Shown here in pieces: positions 25,026-33,136 of a stretch of 37,665 bases of DNA (position 1 is its first letter; the number at the start of each line of letters is the position of its first letter). The notes under the pieces were generated by a model. The model ran no database searches. It saw nothing but the letters and a program-made list of their open reading frames with translations, and was not told the DNA's origin. The translations under genes and the position numbers were made by a program. This DNA comes from Bacteroidia bacterium. Lineage in GTDB: Bacteria; Bacteroidota; Bacteroidia; NS11-12g; UBA9320. The DNA lies in assembly GCA_028247315.1 (NCBI GenBank), contig JAOKFZ010000001.1, forward strand, positions 75,248-112,912, read 5' to 3'.

Positions 25026-25643
25026 TCAATTGCTCATTTTTTTTCTGAAGTCAGCTTTTTTTCGGATAGAAACTACAAGCTCAATGCCTACCGATAGTTT
25101 AACCGTAGAACTCTTTGCATTAAAAGATTTCACTTTTTTTAAATTGACCAAGTGCGAACGATAGATTCGATAAAAACGATCTGCAGGCAGTAATGCCTCA
25201 AAGTAATTGAGCGGCTTAGATACTACTTCTTTGCTACCATCTGTAAAATACATCACACAGTAGCTGCCAGATTCTGATTTTAGGTACACCAAATCCCTGA
25301 TGTCAATGACTCTGTACCCATCTTTGGATGATACCATAAGTGAGTTATAGGTGTCCTCTGCTTCAGACACAAGACTGCGATAGTGTATGAGTCTATCGGT
25401 GGAAGCACCATTACTAGCTTCCGCTTTTTTTACCGCTTGCACTAAGTCTTCTGCATCTAGCGGCTTGAGGAGATAGTCCAGTGCTGCGTATTTAGTTGCT
25501 TTAATGGCATAGTTCTCGTACCCAGTAACCATAACTACCTCAAAATTGTATTCCTTGAGTTCATCGAGTAGAACAAAACCATTTTTACTTGGCATCTCTA
25601 TGTCTAAGAATACAAGCTGTGGCTGATGCTCTTTGATGGACAC
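25026..25643 (-). pseudogene. LytTR response regulator, 5' truncated
   Basis: This is the 3' part of a LytR/AlgR-type two-component regulator. The phosphoacceptor segment LVFLDIEMPSKNGF (D14 here, normally near residue 55), K60 (LLKPLDAEDL) and a full LytTR DNA-binding domain (about 100-205, FYRIYRSHLVNLKKVK) are intact. The first 40 or so residues, including the acidic pair that binds Mg2+, are missing. Upstream in frame there are only 13 unrelated codons before a stop (25680-25682), and similarity breaks at about 25645, where plus-strand foreign sequence begins. The GTG at 25643 could allow expression of a truncated protein, but normal phosphorylation is unlikely. Confidence 0.8.
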
Positions 25644-25644
25644 T

Positions 25645-25985
25645 TTCAGATAGACACCGAGCGAGTTGTTTTCAGTAAACTACAAGAGGGATACTACCTT
25701 GATTACTATGATGAGTTTTATTATAATCAAAACATAGATAGAATACTATCCAAGCATGGCCTTTATTTTGAATGGGAAAATCCCGCAGTAGCATCGGTAC
25801 ATGAAAAGAATTAATTCCGACACGTCGGAAAACAAATAAAAAATAAGTAAAATGAACACAAAACAAGCAAAACAAGTATTAAAAGACGCAGGCTACACTT
25901 TTAGTTGACAGAGATTTTGATGAATTGAGTAATGTCCTTGTCGATTTAATTGAAGAGTTAAGTCGCCCTTCAAAATATTCTTTAA
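25645..25985 (+). mobile_element. about 340 bp of foreign DNA, probable mobile-element remnant
   Basis: Between the two broken halves of the two-component system the plus strand carries gene fragments. The first runs to a stop at 25812-25814 and reads as protein (LQEGYYLDYYDEFYYNQNID...HGLYFEWENPAVASVHEKN); I do not recognise it. After a perfect palindrome a second gene begins at ATG 25852 (MNTKQAKQVLKDAGYTF) and stops at 25908. Its start resembles small accessory proteins of Bacteroidota phages and conjugative elements. A third frame (25904-26014) reads DRDFDELSNVLVDLIEELSR, so a shift or junction lies near 25905. Borders are estimated from where similarity to the flanking genes stops. No transposase or terminal repeat was seen. 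Confidence 0.45.
25815..25830. repeat. 16-bp palindrome between two gene fragments
   Basis: TTCCGAC-AC-GTCGGAA is a perfect 7-bp inverted repeat with a 2-nt centre. It starts immediately after the stop of the first fragment and lies 21 nt before the ATG of the next, a position suited to an operator of the former mobile element. The short loop argues against a terminator. Confidence 0.5.
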
Positions 25986-25989
25986 CCAA

Positions 25990-27004
25990 AAGAATTGCAA
26001 TTTATTATTCCTGATGACGTAACGATATACACTAATTCCTTCACTTGTTGCACACCATATAGTCTCCATCTCTTTGTCCACGTAAAAGGCATTGACGATA
26101 TCAGAAACCAGTCCCGTCTCAGAGGAGATAACAGAGAACACACTATCTTCTTTTAAAGTGAGTATCCCCTGTCCATTTGTAGCTAACAAGGTGAATCCGC
26201 ATAACGTATCCAAATCGCATATTGCGTATGGATTATACTTTAAGCCTAGATCTACAATTTTCTGTTTCCTATTGTCAGTAAAGAGCTTTACTAAACCTTT
26301 ATTTGTCGCTAAATAGGCATACTCTTTTGAAAGATAATATTTAGGTAAAATTCGATTATTTGCTTGTAATTAAGACCTAAGGGTAGACTTGCCTCAAGCA
26401 CCGGAACGAAGAATCCAAATGTCATAACTCTTCTAAATTTTATGATGTGAAAATTATCAAATTTAGAATGAACTTTAAAACGAAAATCACTGATAATCGT
26501 GCTATCTCGCTGTCCATTCTTATCTACGGAGTAGATGGCTGACCCTCTTTGAAGATTTCTCAACATAAAAAACCAAACTTCTTTTGTCTTCTCTCGAAAA
26601 CCTATGTGATGCGTCCATTTTTGTAAGCTATACTTACTCCTCAACCAATCGCTGTTTTCGTACTTCGTAAATTCTTTCCTCGTTTGATTATAGATAGTAA
26701 TACTGCCATCTATACACGTAAACCAAAGATTACCGTCCCAATCCTCAAAGCACTTAAAAACAACATTATTGGTTAGTCCATCTGCTGTAGTGAAGTTGGT
26801 AAATTCATATCCATTGTACCTACTTATGCCTGCATCTGTACAGAACCAATAGTACCCATTATCATCTTGATGAACAAAATGCACCTCATTGCTCGGCAAA
26901 CCATCTTCTATTGTGAAATGCTTTATACTATTTTGGGCATAAACATTTCTACATCCTAAAACAGAAAGCACAAATATGAATATGACCCGAAGCGTGGTTT
27001 TCAT
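25990..27004 (-). pseudogene. two-component sensor with propeller repeats, frameshifted and truncated
   Basis: The N-terminus has a signal peptide (MKTTLRVIFIFVLSVLGCRNVYA) followed by Reg_prop propeller repeats (IEDGLPSNEVHFVHQDDNG, YYWFCTDAGISRYNGYEF, DGNLWFTCIDGSITIYN), as in large sensors whose propeller precedes a Y_Y_Y and histidine-kinase part. The first frame ends at 26309 after drifting into non-matching sequence. The protein resumes in another frame (YYLSKEYAYLATNKGLVKLF, then IWCATSEGISVYRYV), which places a one-base frameshift near 26360. It ends where foreign DNA begins, near 25985. Kinase domains are entirely absent. Together with the truncated LytTR regulator this is a dead sensor-regulator pair. 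Confidence 0.75.
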
Positions 27005-27085
27005 TTACCAAAAGCGAATATAGCCAATACTTCAAACTGATGTGTTAATATCCTTTTGTTCATTAGCTATATCTTCGTGCCAGGA

Positions 27086-28741
27086 ATGAAAAAAATACTA
27101 TTTATACTACTCATCCTCTCCAGCATTTGCTCCTATGGCCAGAGTGAGCTTACATCTGGTTATTTCAACTATCACCTCACTGATAGGTTTGAGATAATGA
27201 GTGATAGTTTGCCTACTCACTTGTTTAGCAGCGTAAAACCATACCGAAGCGATATTGTGAGTGATTTTACAAAATCCGTTAACACCCTGTCCAAAGCAGA
27301 TAAATTCAATCAACGGTATTTGCTTAATGATAATGTACTGTACAACAATGAAGTAAGCAATTTTAGAACCCAGCCAATATTATCTCATTTTTACAAGACA
27401 CAGAGTGCCTTATTCTTGGTACAAGAAGATAATTTCAACCTAGTAGTCAATCCCGTATTGGGTTTTGCGGGTGGTACCGAGAGTCAAGACACGCTGCCCA
27501 TCTACAGAAATAGCAGAGGGATAGAAATACGAGGCAATATTGGGAAAAAGGTAGGTTTTTATAGTAGTGCCATAGAAAATCAAGTGCAATACCCTTCTTT
27601 CTTACGCCAAAAATACGCTACAACAGGTGTGGTAGATGGCACCACTCTGCACAAAAAATTCGGTGATGCTGCACAAGATTATTTCAATGCTACAGGCTAC
27701 ATCACTTTTTCGCCTATCAAAGAAATATCAGTACAATTTGGCCACGACAAAAATTTTATTGGCAACGGATATCGCTCGCTTATACTTTCCGATTTTTCGG
27801 CACCGTACCCCTTTCTTAAAATCAATACACAGGTATGGAAATTCAATTACCAAAATCTTTTTAGTCGACATATTGATTTTATAACCCAAGACGAATCGGC
27901 AAACAATGGTCGCAAGTTTTCTGCTTTTCATCATTTGAGTGTGAACATTGGCAAAAACTTAAACATTGGGCTATTCGAAAATATTATTTTTGATAGGTCA
28001 GACTCTACCATGTCTAACCGATATGAGCTCGCCTATCTAAATCCCATAATATTTTACAGAGCAGTAGAACATGGGCTCAACAGTAGTGACAATGCCGTAT
28101 TGGGCATGGATTGGAAATGGAATTTATTAAAGCGGTTTTCCTTTTATGGCCAATTCATACTGGACGAGTTTGTGAAAGACGAGGTGTTTGGCCGTACAGA
28201 ATCGTGGGTCAATAAATGGGGCTACCAAGCAGGATTGAAATATATAAACGTGGCCGATGTAAACAACCTAGACCTACAACTGGAAATAAATCAAGTGAGA
28301 CCTTACGTGTATCAGCACCGAAGCAAAGCACAGAATTGGGTACACTACAATCAGTCGCTCGCACACCCGTTGGGTGCTAATGTACGAGAACTAGTAGCTA
28401 TAGTCCGTTATCAACCAACCAATAGGCTTAACATTAATACGGTATACAGCTTATCTAAACAAGGAATAGACACCTCGCTTACCTCTACCAATTTTGGCGG
28501 AAATTATCTGCGTACGTATAACGACGGAATAGTAGATCCAGCACCACTATTTCAGGGTATAGAAAATACTATTTACACCATATCGATAGATGCCAGCTAC
28601 ATGCTGTGGCACAACCTATTCCTAGATGCTGGAGTATTCATCCGAAATCAAAGCAATGTGCTAATGAATCAGGATAAGAAAAATATGATATTTCGATTTG
28701 GGATGAGGCTAAATCTAGCACCACTCGATTATAGGTTATAG
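27086..28741 (+). CDS. Wzi-like capsule-assembly family outer-membrane protein
   Basis: The 551-residue protein has a signal peptide (MKKILFILLILSSICSYGQ) and a series of amphipathic strands expected of a large outer-membrane barrel. The segments ISVQFGHDKNFIGNGYRSLILSD, YELAYLNPIIFYRAVEHGL and NAVLGMDWKWN match the Bacteroidota capsule-assembly (Wzi-like) family. In E. coli Wzi anchors capsule at the cell surface; the role of this distant group is not established. I chose ATG 27086 over an upstream in-frame start at 27056 because it begins the signal peptide. No capsule genes are adjacent. The 177-nt gap that follows shows nothing I can support. Confidence 0.8.
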   Translation: MKKILFILLILSSICSYGQSELTSGYFNYHLTDRFEIMSDSLPTHLFSSVKPYRSDIVSDFTKSVNTLSKADKFNQRYLLNDNVLYNNEVSNFRTQPILSHFYKTQSALFLVQEDNFNLVVNPVLGFAGGTESQDTLPIYRNSRGIEIRGNIGKKVGFYSSAIENQVQYPSFLRQKYATTGVVDGTTLHKKFGDAAQDYFNATGYITFSPIKEISVQFGHDKNFIGNGYRSLILSDFSAPYPFLKINTQVWKFNYQNLFSRHIDFITQDESANNGRKFSAFHHLSVNIGKNLNIGLFENIIFDRSDSTMSNRYELAYLNPIIFYRAVEHGLNSSDNAVLGMDWKWNLLKRFSFYGQFILDEFVKDEVFGRTESWVNKWGYQAGLKYINVADVNNLDLQLEINQVRPYVYQHRSKAQNWVHYNQSLAHPLGANVRELVAIVRYQPTNRLNINTVYSLSKQGIDTSLTSTNFGGNYLRTYNDGIVDPAPLFQGIENTIYTISIDASYMLWHNLFLDAGVFIRNQSNVLMNQDKKNMIFRFGMRLNLAPLDYRL

Positions 28742-28918
28742 ATTATTGTTTTAGGGCTAAAAGTTGCTACGTCAGACAGTTCACGCAATTTGCAAGATGC
28801 TTTCATTATTTTTTCTTAAACACATTCTTGCAATTGCATCAAAACCGCAAGAAATCATAGTATCATTGTGACTCTCTTGAATACGAGTAAAAGTCGCCAA
28901 TAAAAAGAGGAAATACGA

Positions 28919-29686
28919 ATGAGTAAATTACCTGCAAATCATCGGTTTAGAGACCTTTCAGACTACGGTCGCATACCAGCTCGTTGGATAGTTGAAGTGC
29001 TCAAAAACACGAACGTAACACCGATACACGTCACCCTGTTATTTGGGATAGTTGGACTTGCCGCTTGCTACTTTATTCTCGTAAGTCAGATGTATGCAGC
29101 AGGCATATGCCTTATATTGAAATCTATTCTGGATGCCGCAGACGGGGAATTAGCTCGGGTAAAAGGCACGCCATCGTATACCGGCAGGTATTTAGACTCT
29201 ATTTTTGACATTATTCTCAATTTCTTGATCCTAGGTTGTATTTGGTACATTACCAACGGCTCTTTCGCCATTGCTCTGCTCGCATTTGTTGGCGTACAAT
29301 TGCAAGGCACATTATTCAACTACTACTATGTGATACTACGCAATGAGTTTGACGGAGATAATACGAGCCGTATCAATGAGAAAAAATCTCCAACAGCATT
29401 CCCAGGAGAAAAGCAAAAACATGTGGATATACTCTATGGCACCTTTAACCTAATGTACCGTGTATTTGACCAAGCCATATACTACGCAGATCCCAAAGCA
29501 CCTAAAAAACAGCATTTCCCAAATGGCTTTATGACTATAGTATCAGCACTTGGTTTGGGTTCTCAACTATTGATCATCGCAGTTATGCTTGCTCTTCGTT
29601 TGGAACACTATATTTTACCTTTTTTCGTAGCTTATACTGCACTTGTTCCTATTCTTATTTTAGTACGCAGGTACATCAATAGGTAG
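28919..29686 (+). CDS. CDP-alcohol phosphatidyltransferase family protein
   Basis: These membrane enzymes join a CDP-activated lipid or alcohol to a hydroxyl acceptor, as in phospholipid or inositol-phosphate synthesis. The signature D-x2-D-G-x2-A-R-x8-G-x3-D-x3-D is complete: D72, D75, G76, A79, R80, G89, D93, D97. Hydrophobic spans follow (IILNFLILGCIWYI, FAIALLAFVGVQLQG, LLIIAVMLALRL). The 255-residue length is at the long end because of a cytosolic loop (NTSRINEKKSPTAFPGEKQKH). The acceptor cannot be told from sequence. The nucleotidase follows after 22 nt. Confidence 0.88.
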   Translation: MSKLPANHRFRDLSDYGRIPARWIVEVLKNTNVTPIHVTLLFGIVGLAACYFILVSQMYAAGICLILKSILDAADGELARVKGTPSYTGRYLDSIFDIILNFLILGCIWYITNGSFAIALLAFVGVQLQGTLFNYYYVILRNEFDGDNTSRINEKKSPTAFPGEKQKHVDILYGTFNLMYRVFDQAIYYADPKAPKKQHFPNGFMTIVSALGLGSQLLIIAVMLALRLEHYILPFFVAYTALVPILILVRRYINR

Positions 29687-29694
29687 AAAAACAA

Positions 29695-29702
29695 TACTTT
29701 TG
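29695..29702 (+). promoter_or_regulatory. candidate -7 element for the 5'-nucleotidase gene
   Basis: TACTTTTG matches TAnnTTTG, lies in the 22-nt gap after the transferase stop and ends 6 nt before the ATG at 29709. It could provide an internal promoter; no -33 element is evident. Confidence 0.3.
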
Positions 29703-29708
29703 ACACTG

Positions 29709-30641
29709 ATGCCTGTAGATTTATCTGACATACTGGTGGTAGGCGTTTCGTCTCGAGCCCTTTTTGACTTAGAAGAAGAAAATTCCATCTTTGAGAAACA
29801 TGGAATAAAAGGGTACCGCAAATACCAACTGGAAAACGAAAATGAGCCGCTCAAAATTGGCTCTGCCTTTTACCTTGTAAAAAGCTTACTACAGCTCAAT
29901 AAGCAAGCAAATAAACGTATAGTAGAAATTGTACTCATGAGCCGCAATAGCCCAGAAACCGGCGTACGTATGCTCAATAGTATCGCCCAGCACCAGCTGG
30001 ATATTACACGTGTAGCTCTGAGTGGTGGCGAACCATTGGCTCCCTATATAGATGCGTACGACGTAGATTTATTCCTGAGCAAAGACGATAAAGATGTACA
30101 AACCGTAATAGACTCTAGAGTGTGTGCAGCCGCTGCTATCTACGCTCCACCACAATCCTTTAATCCGGAGGATAATAGGGTAAAAATAGCCTTTGACGCA
30201 GATGCAGTATTATTCTCAGACGAGTCTGAACACAGGTACAAGACAGAAGGAATAGACGCATTCCTAAAACACGAAAAAGACAACGAAAACAATCCCCTTA
30301 ACAAAGGGCCATTTGCCGAACTTCTCATAAAACTGAGTCGTATACAAGAGCATTTGCCTACTACTATAGAACTCTCTCCGCTTCGTTTATCCATAGTGAC
30401 TGCCCGCAGTGCTCCATCGCATATGCGGGTAATCAAAACACTCCGAAAATGGGGTGTGTATGTAGATGAAGTCTATTTTATGGGTGGGCTATCTAAAGAC
30501 AAGGTCTTAGAAGCTTTTGGGGCACACATCTTTTTTGATGACCAAGAAGCACACTTGGAGTCGGCGAGTAAGCTGGTACCCAGCGGTAAAGTACCTTACA
30601 ATTCTGCCTCGCCCATGAAGAATATAGAAAAGAAAATATAA
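29709..30641 (+). CDS. cytosolic 5'-nucleotidase (NT5C1-like)
   Basis: The 310-residue protein matches the PF06189 5'-nucleotidase family, which hydrolyses nucleoside 5'-monophosphates (AMP in the animal enzymes). Recognisable blocks are LVVGVSSRALFDLEEEN, FYLVKSLLQLN, VLMSRNSPETGVRMLNSI, the HAD-type acidic motif VKIAFDADAVLFSDESE, LSIVTARSAP, and VYFMGGLSKDKVLEAFGAHIFFDDQ. It has no signal peptide. ATG 29709 is preferred to the in-frame TTG at 29700, which lies inside the -7-like element. It probably belongs to a unit with the preceding transferase and possibly the following pseudouridine synthase (59-nt gap). Confidence 0.85.
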   Translation: MPVDLSDILVVGVSSRALFDLEEENSIFEKHGIKGYRKYQLENENEPLKIGSAFYLVKSLLQLNKQANKRIVEIVLMSRNSPETGVRMLNSIAQHQLDITRVALSGGEPLAPYIDAYDVDLFLSKDDKDVQTVIDSRVCAAAAIYAPPQSFNPEDNRVKIAFDADAVLFSDESEHRYKTEGIDAFLKHEKDNENNPLNKGPFAELLIKLSRIQEHLPTTIELSPLRLSIVTARSAPSHMRVIKTLRKWGVYVDEVYFMGGLSKDKVLEAFGAHIFFDDQEAHLESASKLVPSGKVPYNSASPMKNIEKKI

Positions 30642-30700
30642 TTGAGATTTGTATTACGCATTGACCAAAGCTCTTTAATGCAAAACGCATACTCCTAAAA

Positions 30701-31267
30701 TTGGACCACCGCCATTACAAACTACACAAGCCGTATGGCTACCTATCTCAGTTTATCAATAATCAGGATAGACGGAGGAATAAAAAACTATTGGGCGAAT
30801 TGGGCAATTTCCCGCCAGAAACAATGGCCATCGGCAGACTAGACGAAAAATCGGAAGGCCTACTACTACTCACCACAGATGGTACTGTTAGCGAGCACAT
30901 ACGCAGCAAGTCCATCGAAAAAGAATACTACGTTCAGGTAAGTGGCACCGTCACAGACGAAGCTGTCACTGCACTGCGTGCAGGAATAGAAATAGCCCAA
31001 AGCAGTGGCACACACACTACACTGCCGTGTAGCGTGCACCGCATAGCAGAGCCAAACTACCTAGGACCACCACACCGTAAACGTAGCGAAAGTCATGGCC
31101 CAACTAGCTGGCTAAATATAATCCTCACCGAGGGGAAATACCGCCAAATACGCAAGATGACCGCAGCGGTAGGATACGATACCGTGAGACTCATTAGAAT
31201 ACGCATTGGCAATGTGCTTCTAGGAACTATGAAGTCTGGCGAAGTAGAAGAATTAAATATCCTGTAG
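30701..31267 (+). CDS. rRNA large-subunit pseudouridine synthase E-like (RsuA family)
   Basis: The 188-residue protein is an RsuA/RluE-type synthase without an S4 domain. The catalytic Asp is D48 in AIGRLDEKSEGLLLLT. Other family blocks are YKLHKPYGYLSQF, IEKEYYVQVSG and LTEGKYRQIRKMTAAVGYDTVRLIRIRIG. E. coli RluE modifies U2457 of 23S rRNA; the exact target here is inferred. The start is TTG at 30701, since an in-frame stop lies at 30662-30664 and there is no ATG between. The 240-nt gap that follows has no supported feature. Confidence 0.88.
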   Translation: MDHRHYKLHKPYGYLSQFINNQDRRRNKKLLGELGNFPPETMAIGRLDEKSEGLLLLTTDGTVSEHIRSKSIEKEYYVQVSGTVTDEAVTALRAGIEIAQSSGTHTTLPCSVHRIAEPNYLGPPHRKRSESHGPTSWLNIILTEGKYRQIRKMTAAVGYDTVRLIRIRIGNVLLGTMKSGEVEELNIL

Positions 31268-31508
31268 CAACCTATATTATTGTAATCTAACAATATGAAT
31301 AACTCACTTTCCGACTAACATAGTGTCAAAATAACCGATCTTAGTACGCTCTTTTACACCATATTACCCCGCTCAATGACTAGCCTATGATTACCGATTT
31401 TTTTTGCACTCTTCCTTAAAGTCTCTCAACAGCTGAAACGAGCGGTTTGGAAAACCTATATCAGTACTTAGCATAGACAAATCTAACAGCTGAGTAGACG
31501 TATTTGAA

Positions 31509-32768
31509 CTACGTCTTTTGTTTCTTTTTCTTTACACTTGGGAAAAGAATATTGTTCAGTATGAGTCGGTAGCCCGGAGAGTTAGGATGCAATGCTAGGT
31601 CTGTAGGCGGTTCTCCCACCATGTGCTTATAGTCCTCGGGGTCATGGCCTCCATAGAAGGTAAACTGCCCCTTACCAAACGTACCGTGTATATACCGAGC
31701 CTCGTTTAGGCTTTTGTTTTCTCCCATAATGATTACCGTACTCTTCACTTGGCTTTTATTGAAAGCAGTAGTCTGCCCCATAAAACCTTTTACAATACGC
31801 TCATGGTTTTGGGTAAGAATCGTTGGTATTACATCCCACTTGGCACTGAACTCATTGAGTGCAAAAAGATCATTTGCCTCACGCACTCTACGGGTACGTT
31901 GGTCTACATCTATACTGCTCACCTCGTAACGCATCGGGTTCTTTTCTATCTTAAAATCTTTGAACGCCAAAGACCTGGTATAGTCGAGCTTGGTCTGTGC
32001 CTCGGTTTCTATAGGATCTCCGTCAAACATTCGCTCGCAGATATCTACTCCATCTGCTGCCAAGGCAATATCATAACTATCTGTGGCACTGCACATGGCA
32101 AAAAGGAATCCACCACCAGCTGTAAAATCACGTATCTTTTTGGTGACTGCGGCCTTCAATTCACTTACTTTTTTGAAGCCGTGCTTCTCGGCCATCGCCT
32201 CTGCCTCGGCAACCTGTTGCTTGTACCACGGTGCATTGCGAAAACTAGCGTAGAACTTACCATACTGGCCCGTAAAATCCTCGTGGTGCAGGTGCAACCA
32301 GTCGTAGGTAGGCAGCTTACCATCCAGCACTTCATCATCAAAAATAACGTCGTACGGTATTTCCGCATAGGTGAGTACCATGGTCACAGCATCATCCCAA
32401 GGTTGTGCAGTCTTGGGCGAGTACACTGCTATTTTCGGTATTTTGAGAAGCTTTACTACGTCTGCATTTATAGCAGGACTGGCTATCTCATTTTTTATTC
32501 TTTTGGCCTGTGCCTCACTGATGGTGGAGAAAGAAACACCGCGGAGTAAACATTCTTTTTCTATATTTTCATAAGCATCCATGAGGAAACTACCTCCTTT
32601 GTAATTCAGTAACCACTCTACTTGTACGTCTTTCTCTAGAACCCAGTAAGAGATGCCATAGGCCTTGAGGTGGTTCTTTTGCGAAGCGTCCATGGGAATG
32701 AGAAGCTTATCTGCCAACAGTATATGGCTAGCTACTAAGCACAAGAGTATGAGTATAATTTTTTTCAT
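31509..32768 (-). CDS. secreted protein of the family often labelled asparagine synthetase B
   Basis: The 419-residue protein has a signal peptide (MKKIILILLCLVASHILLA) and a lysine-rich C-terminus. In Bacteroidota databases close relatives carry the name asparagine synthetase B, but nothing here supports it: there is no N-terminal Cys glutaminase and no PP-loop. The part from KIAVYSPKTAQPWDDAVTMVL through HHEDFTGQYGKFY and GGGFLFAMCSATDSYDIA looks like a class I glutamine-amidotransferase-like fold, and the end GTFGKGQFTFYGGHDPEDYKH is strongly conserved in character. I assign no function; export makes a synthetase role implausible. It is the last gene of the tsaD operon, 8 nt after crcB. 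Confidence 0.75.
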   Translation of the reverse strand: MKKIILILLCLVASHILLADKLLIPMDASQKNHLKAYGISYWVLEKDVQVEWLLNYKGGSFLMDAYENIEKECLLRGVSFSTISEAQAKRIKNEIASPAINADVVKLLKIPKIAVYSPKTAQPWDDAVTMVLTYAEIPYDVIFDDEVLDGKLPTYDWLHLHHEDFTGQYGKFYASFRNAPWYKQQVAEAEAMAEKHGFKKVSELKAAVTKKIRDFTAGGGFLFAMCSATDSYDIALAADGVDICERMFDGDPIETEAQTKLDYTRSLAFKDFKIEKNPMRYEVSSIDVDQRTRRVREANDLFALNEFSAKWDVIPTILTQNHERIVKGFMGQTTAFNKSQVKSTVIIMGENKSLNEARYIHGTFGKGQFTFYGGHDPEDYKHMVGEPPTDLALHPNSPGYRLILNNILFPSVKKKKQKT

Positions 32769-32776
32769 CTGTCCAT

Positions 32777-33136
32777 TTATAGGGTGAATAGGGTACCTAG
32801 TTTATGTCCTACAATAACAAGCAGTATCCCTACTATATTGCTCAATCCTACATAAGTTGCAAAATTTTTATAGTCTGATGATGACAGCATATGCCATGCA
32901 TCGAGTCCGAAACTACTGAACGTAGTAAACCCACCAAGGAACCCTACCAGAACGAAAAGACTCAGCTTAGGTTGCTGTACGAGGTAAACACTGGCTATTC
33001 CGATGAGGAAACAGCCCATCAAGTTGACCGCTAGTGTGCTATAGGGAAACTCACTATTGCTCACCAATTGACTGCTCAATAGCCACCTACATGCGGCACC
33101 CAGTCCGCCACCTAAAAACACATATACTACATTCAT
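32777..33136 (-). CDS. crcB: fluoride ion channel CrcB/FluC
   Basis: Fluc channels export fluoride as dual-topology dimers. The 119-residue protein has four hydrophobic spans and the family motifs GGGLGAACRWLLS (residues 9-21), N38 in VNLMGCFLIG and GFLGGFTTFSSF (65-76), which contains the pore Phe and Thr/Ser residues. A single gene copy implies a homodimer. Its ATG overlaps the preceding stop (ATGA). No fluoride riboswitch is evident, as expected for an internal operon gene. Confidence 0.94.
   Translation of the reverse strand: MNVVYVFLGGGLGAACRWLLSSQLVSNSEFPYSTLAVNLMGCFLIGIASVYLVQQPKLSLFVLVGFLGGFTTFSSFGLDAWHMLSSSDYKNFATYVGLSNIVGILLVIVGHKLGTLFTL

Noticed and set aside
26092..26316. Plus-strand open frame opposite the sensor remnant
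   Set aside because: The minus strand reads as propeller repeats in this interval; the plus frame has no recognisable protein character.
30660..30690. Hairpin-like GCATT...AATGC and ATGC...GCAT before the pseudouridine synthase gene
   Set aside because: The stems are only 4-5 bp or interrupted, so chance pairing in AT-rich DNA is as likely.
31268..31508. Possible small RNA or riboswitch in the gap between the pseudouridine synthase and the exported protein gene
   Set aside because: Only short, weak inverted repeats and two copies of AACAGCTGA were seen; no promoter, terminator or known fold could be supported.
31749..32549. 266-codon plus-strand open frame
   Set aside because: It is the antisense of the exported 'AsnB-like' gene, which has a signal peptide, operon context and conserved blocks.
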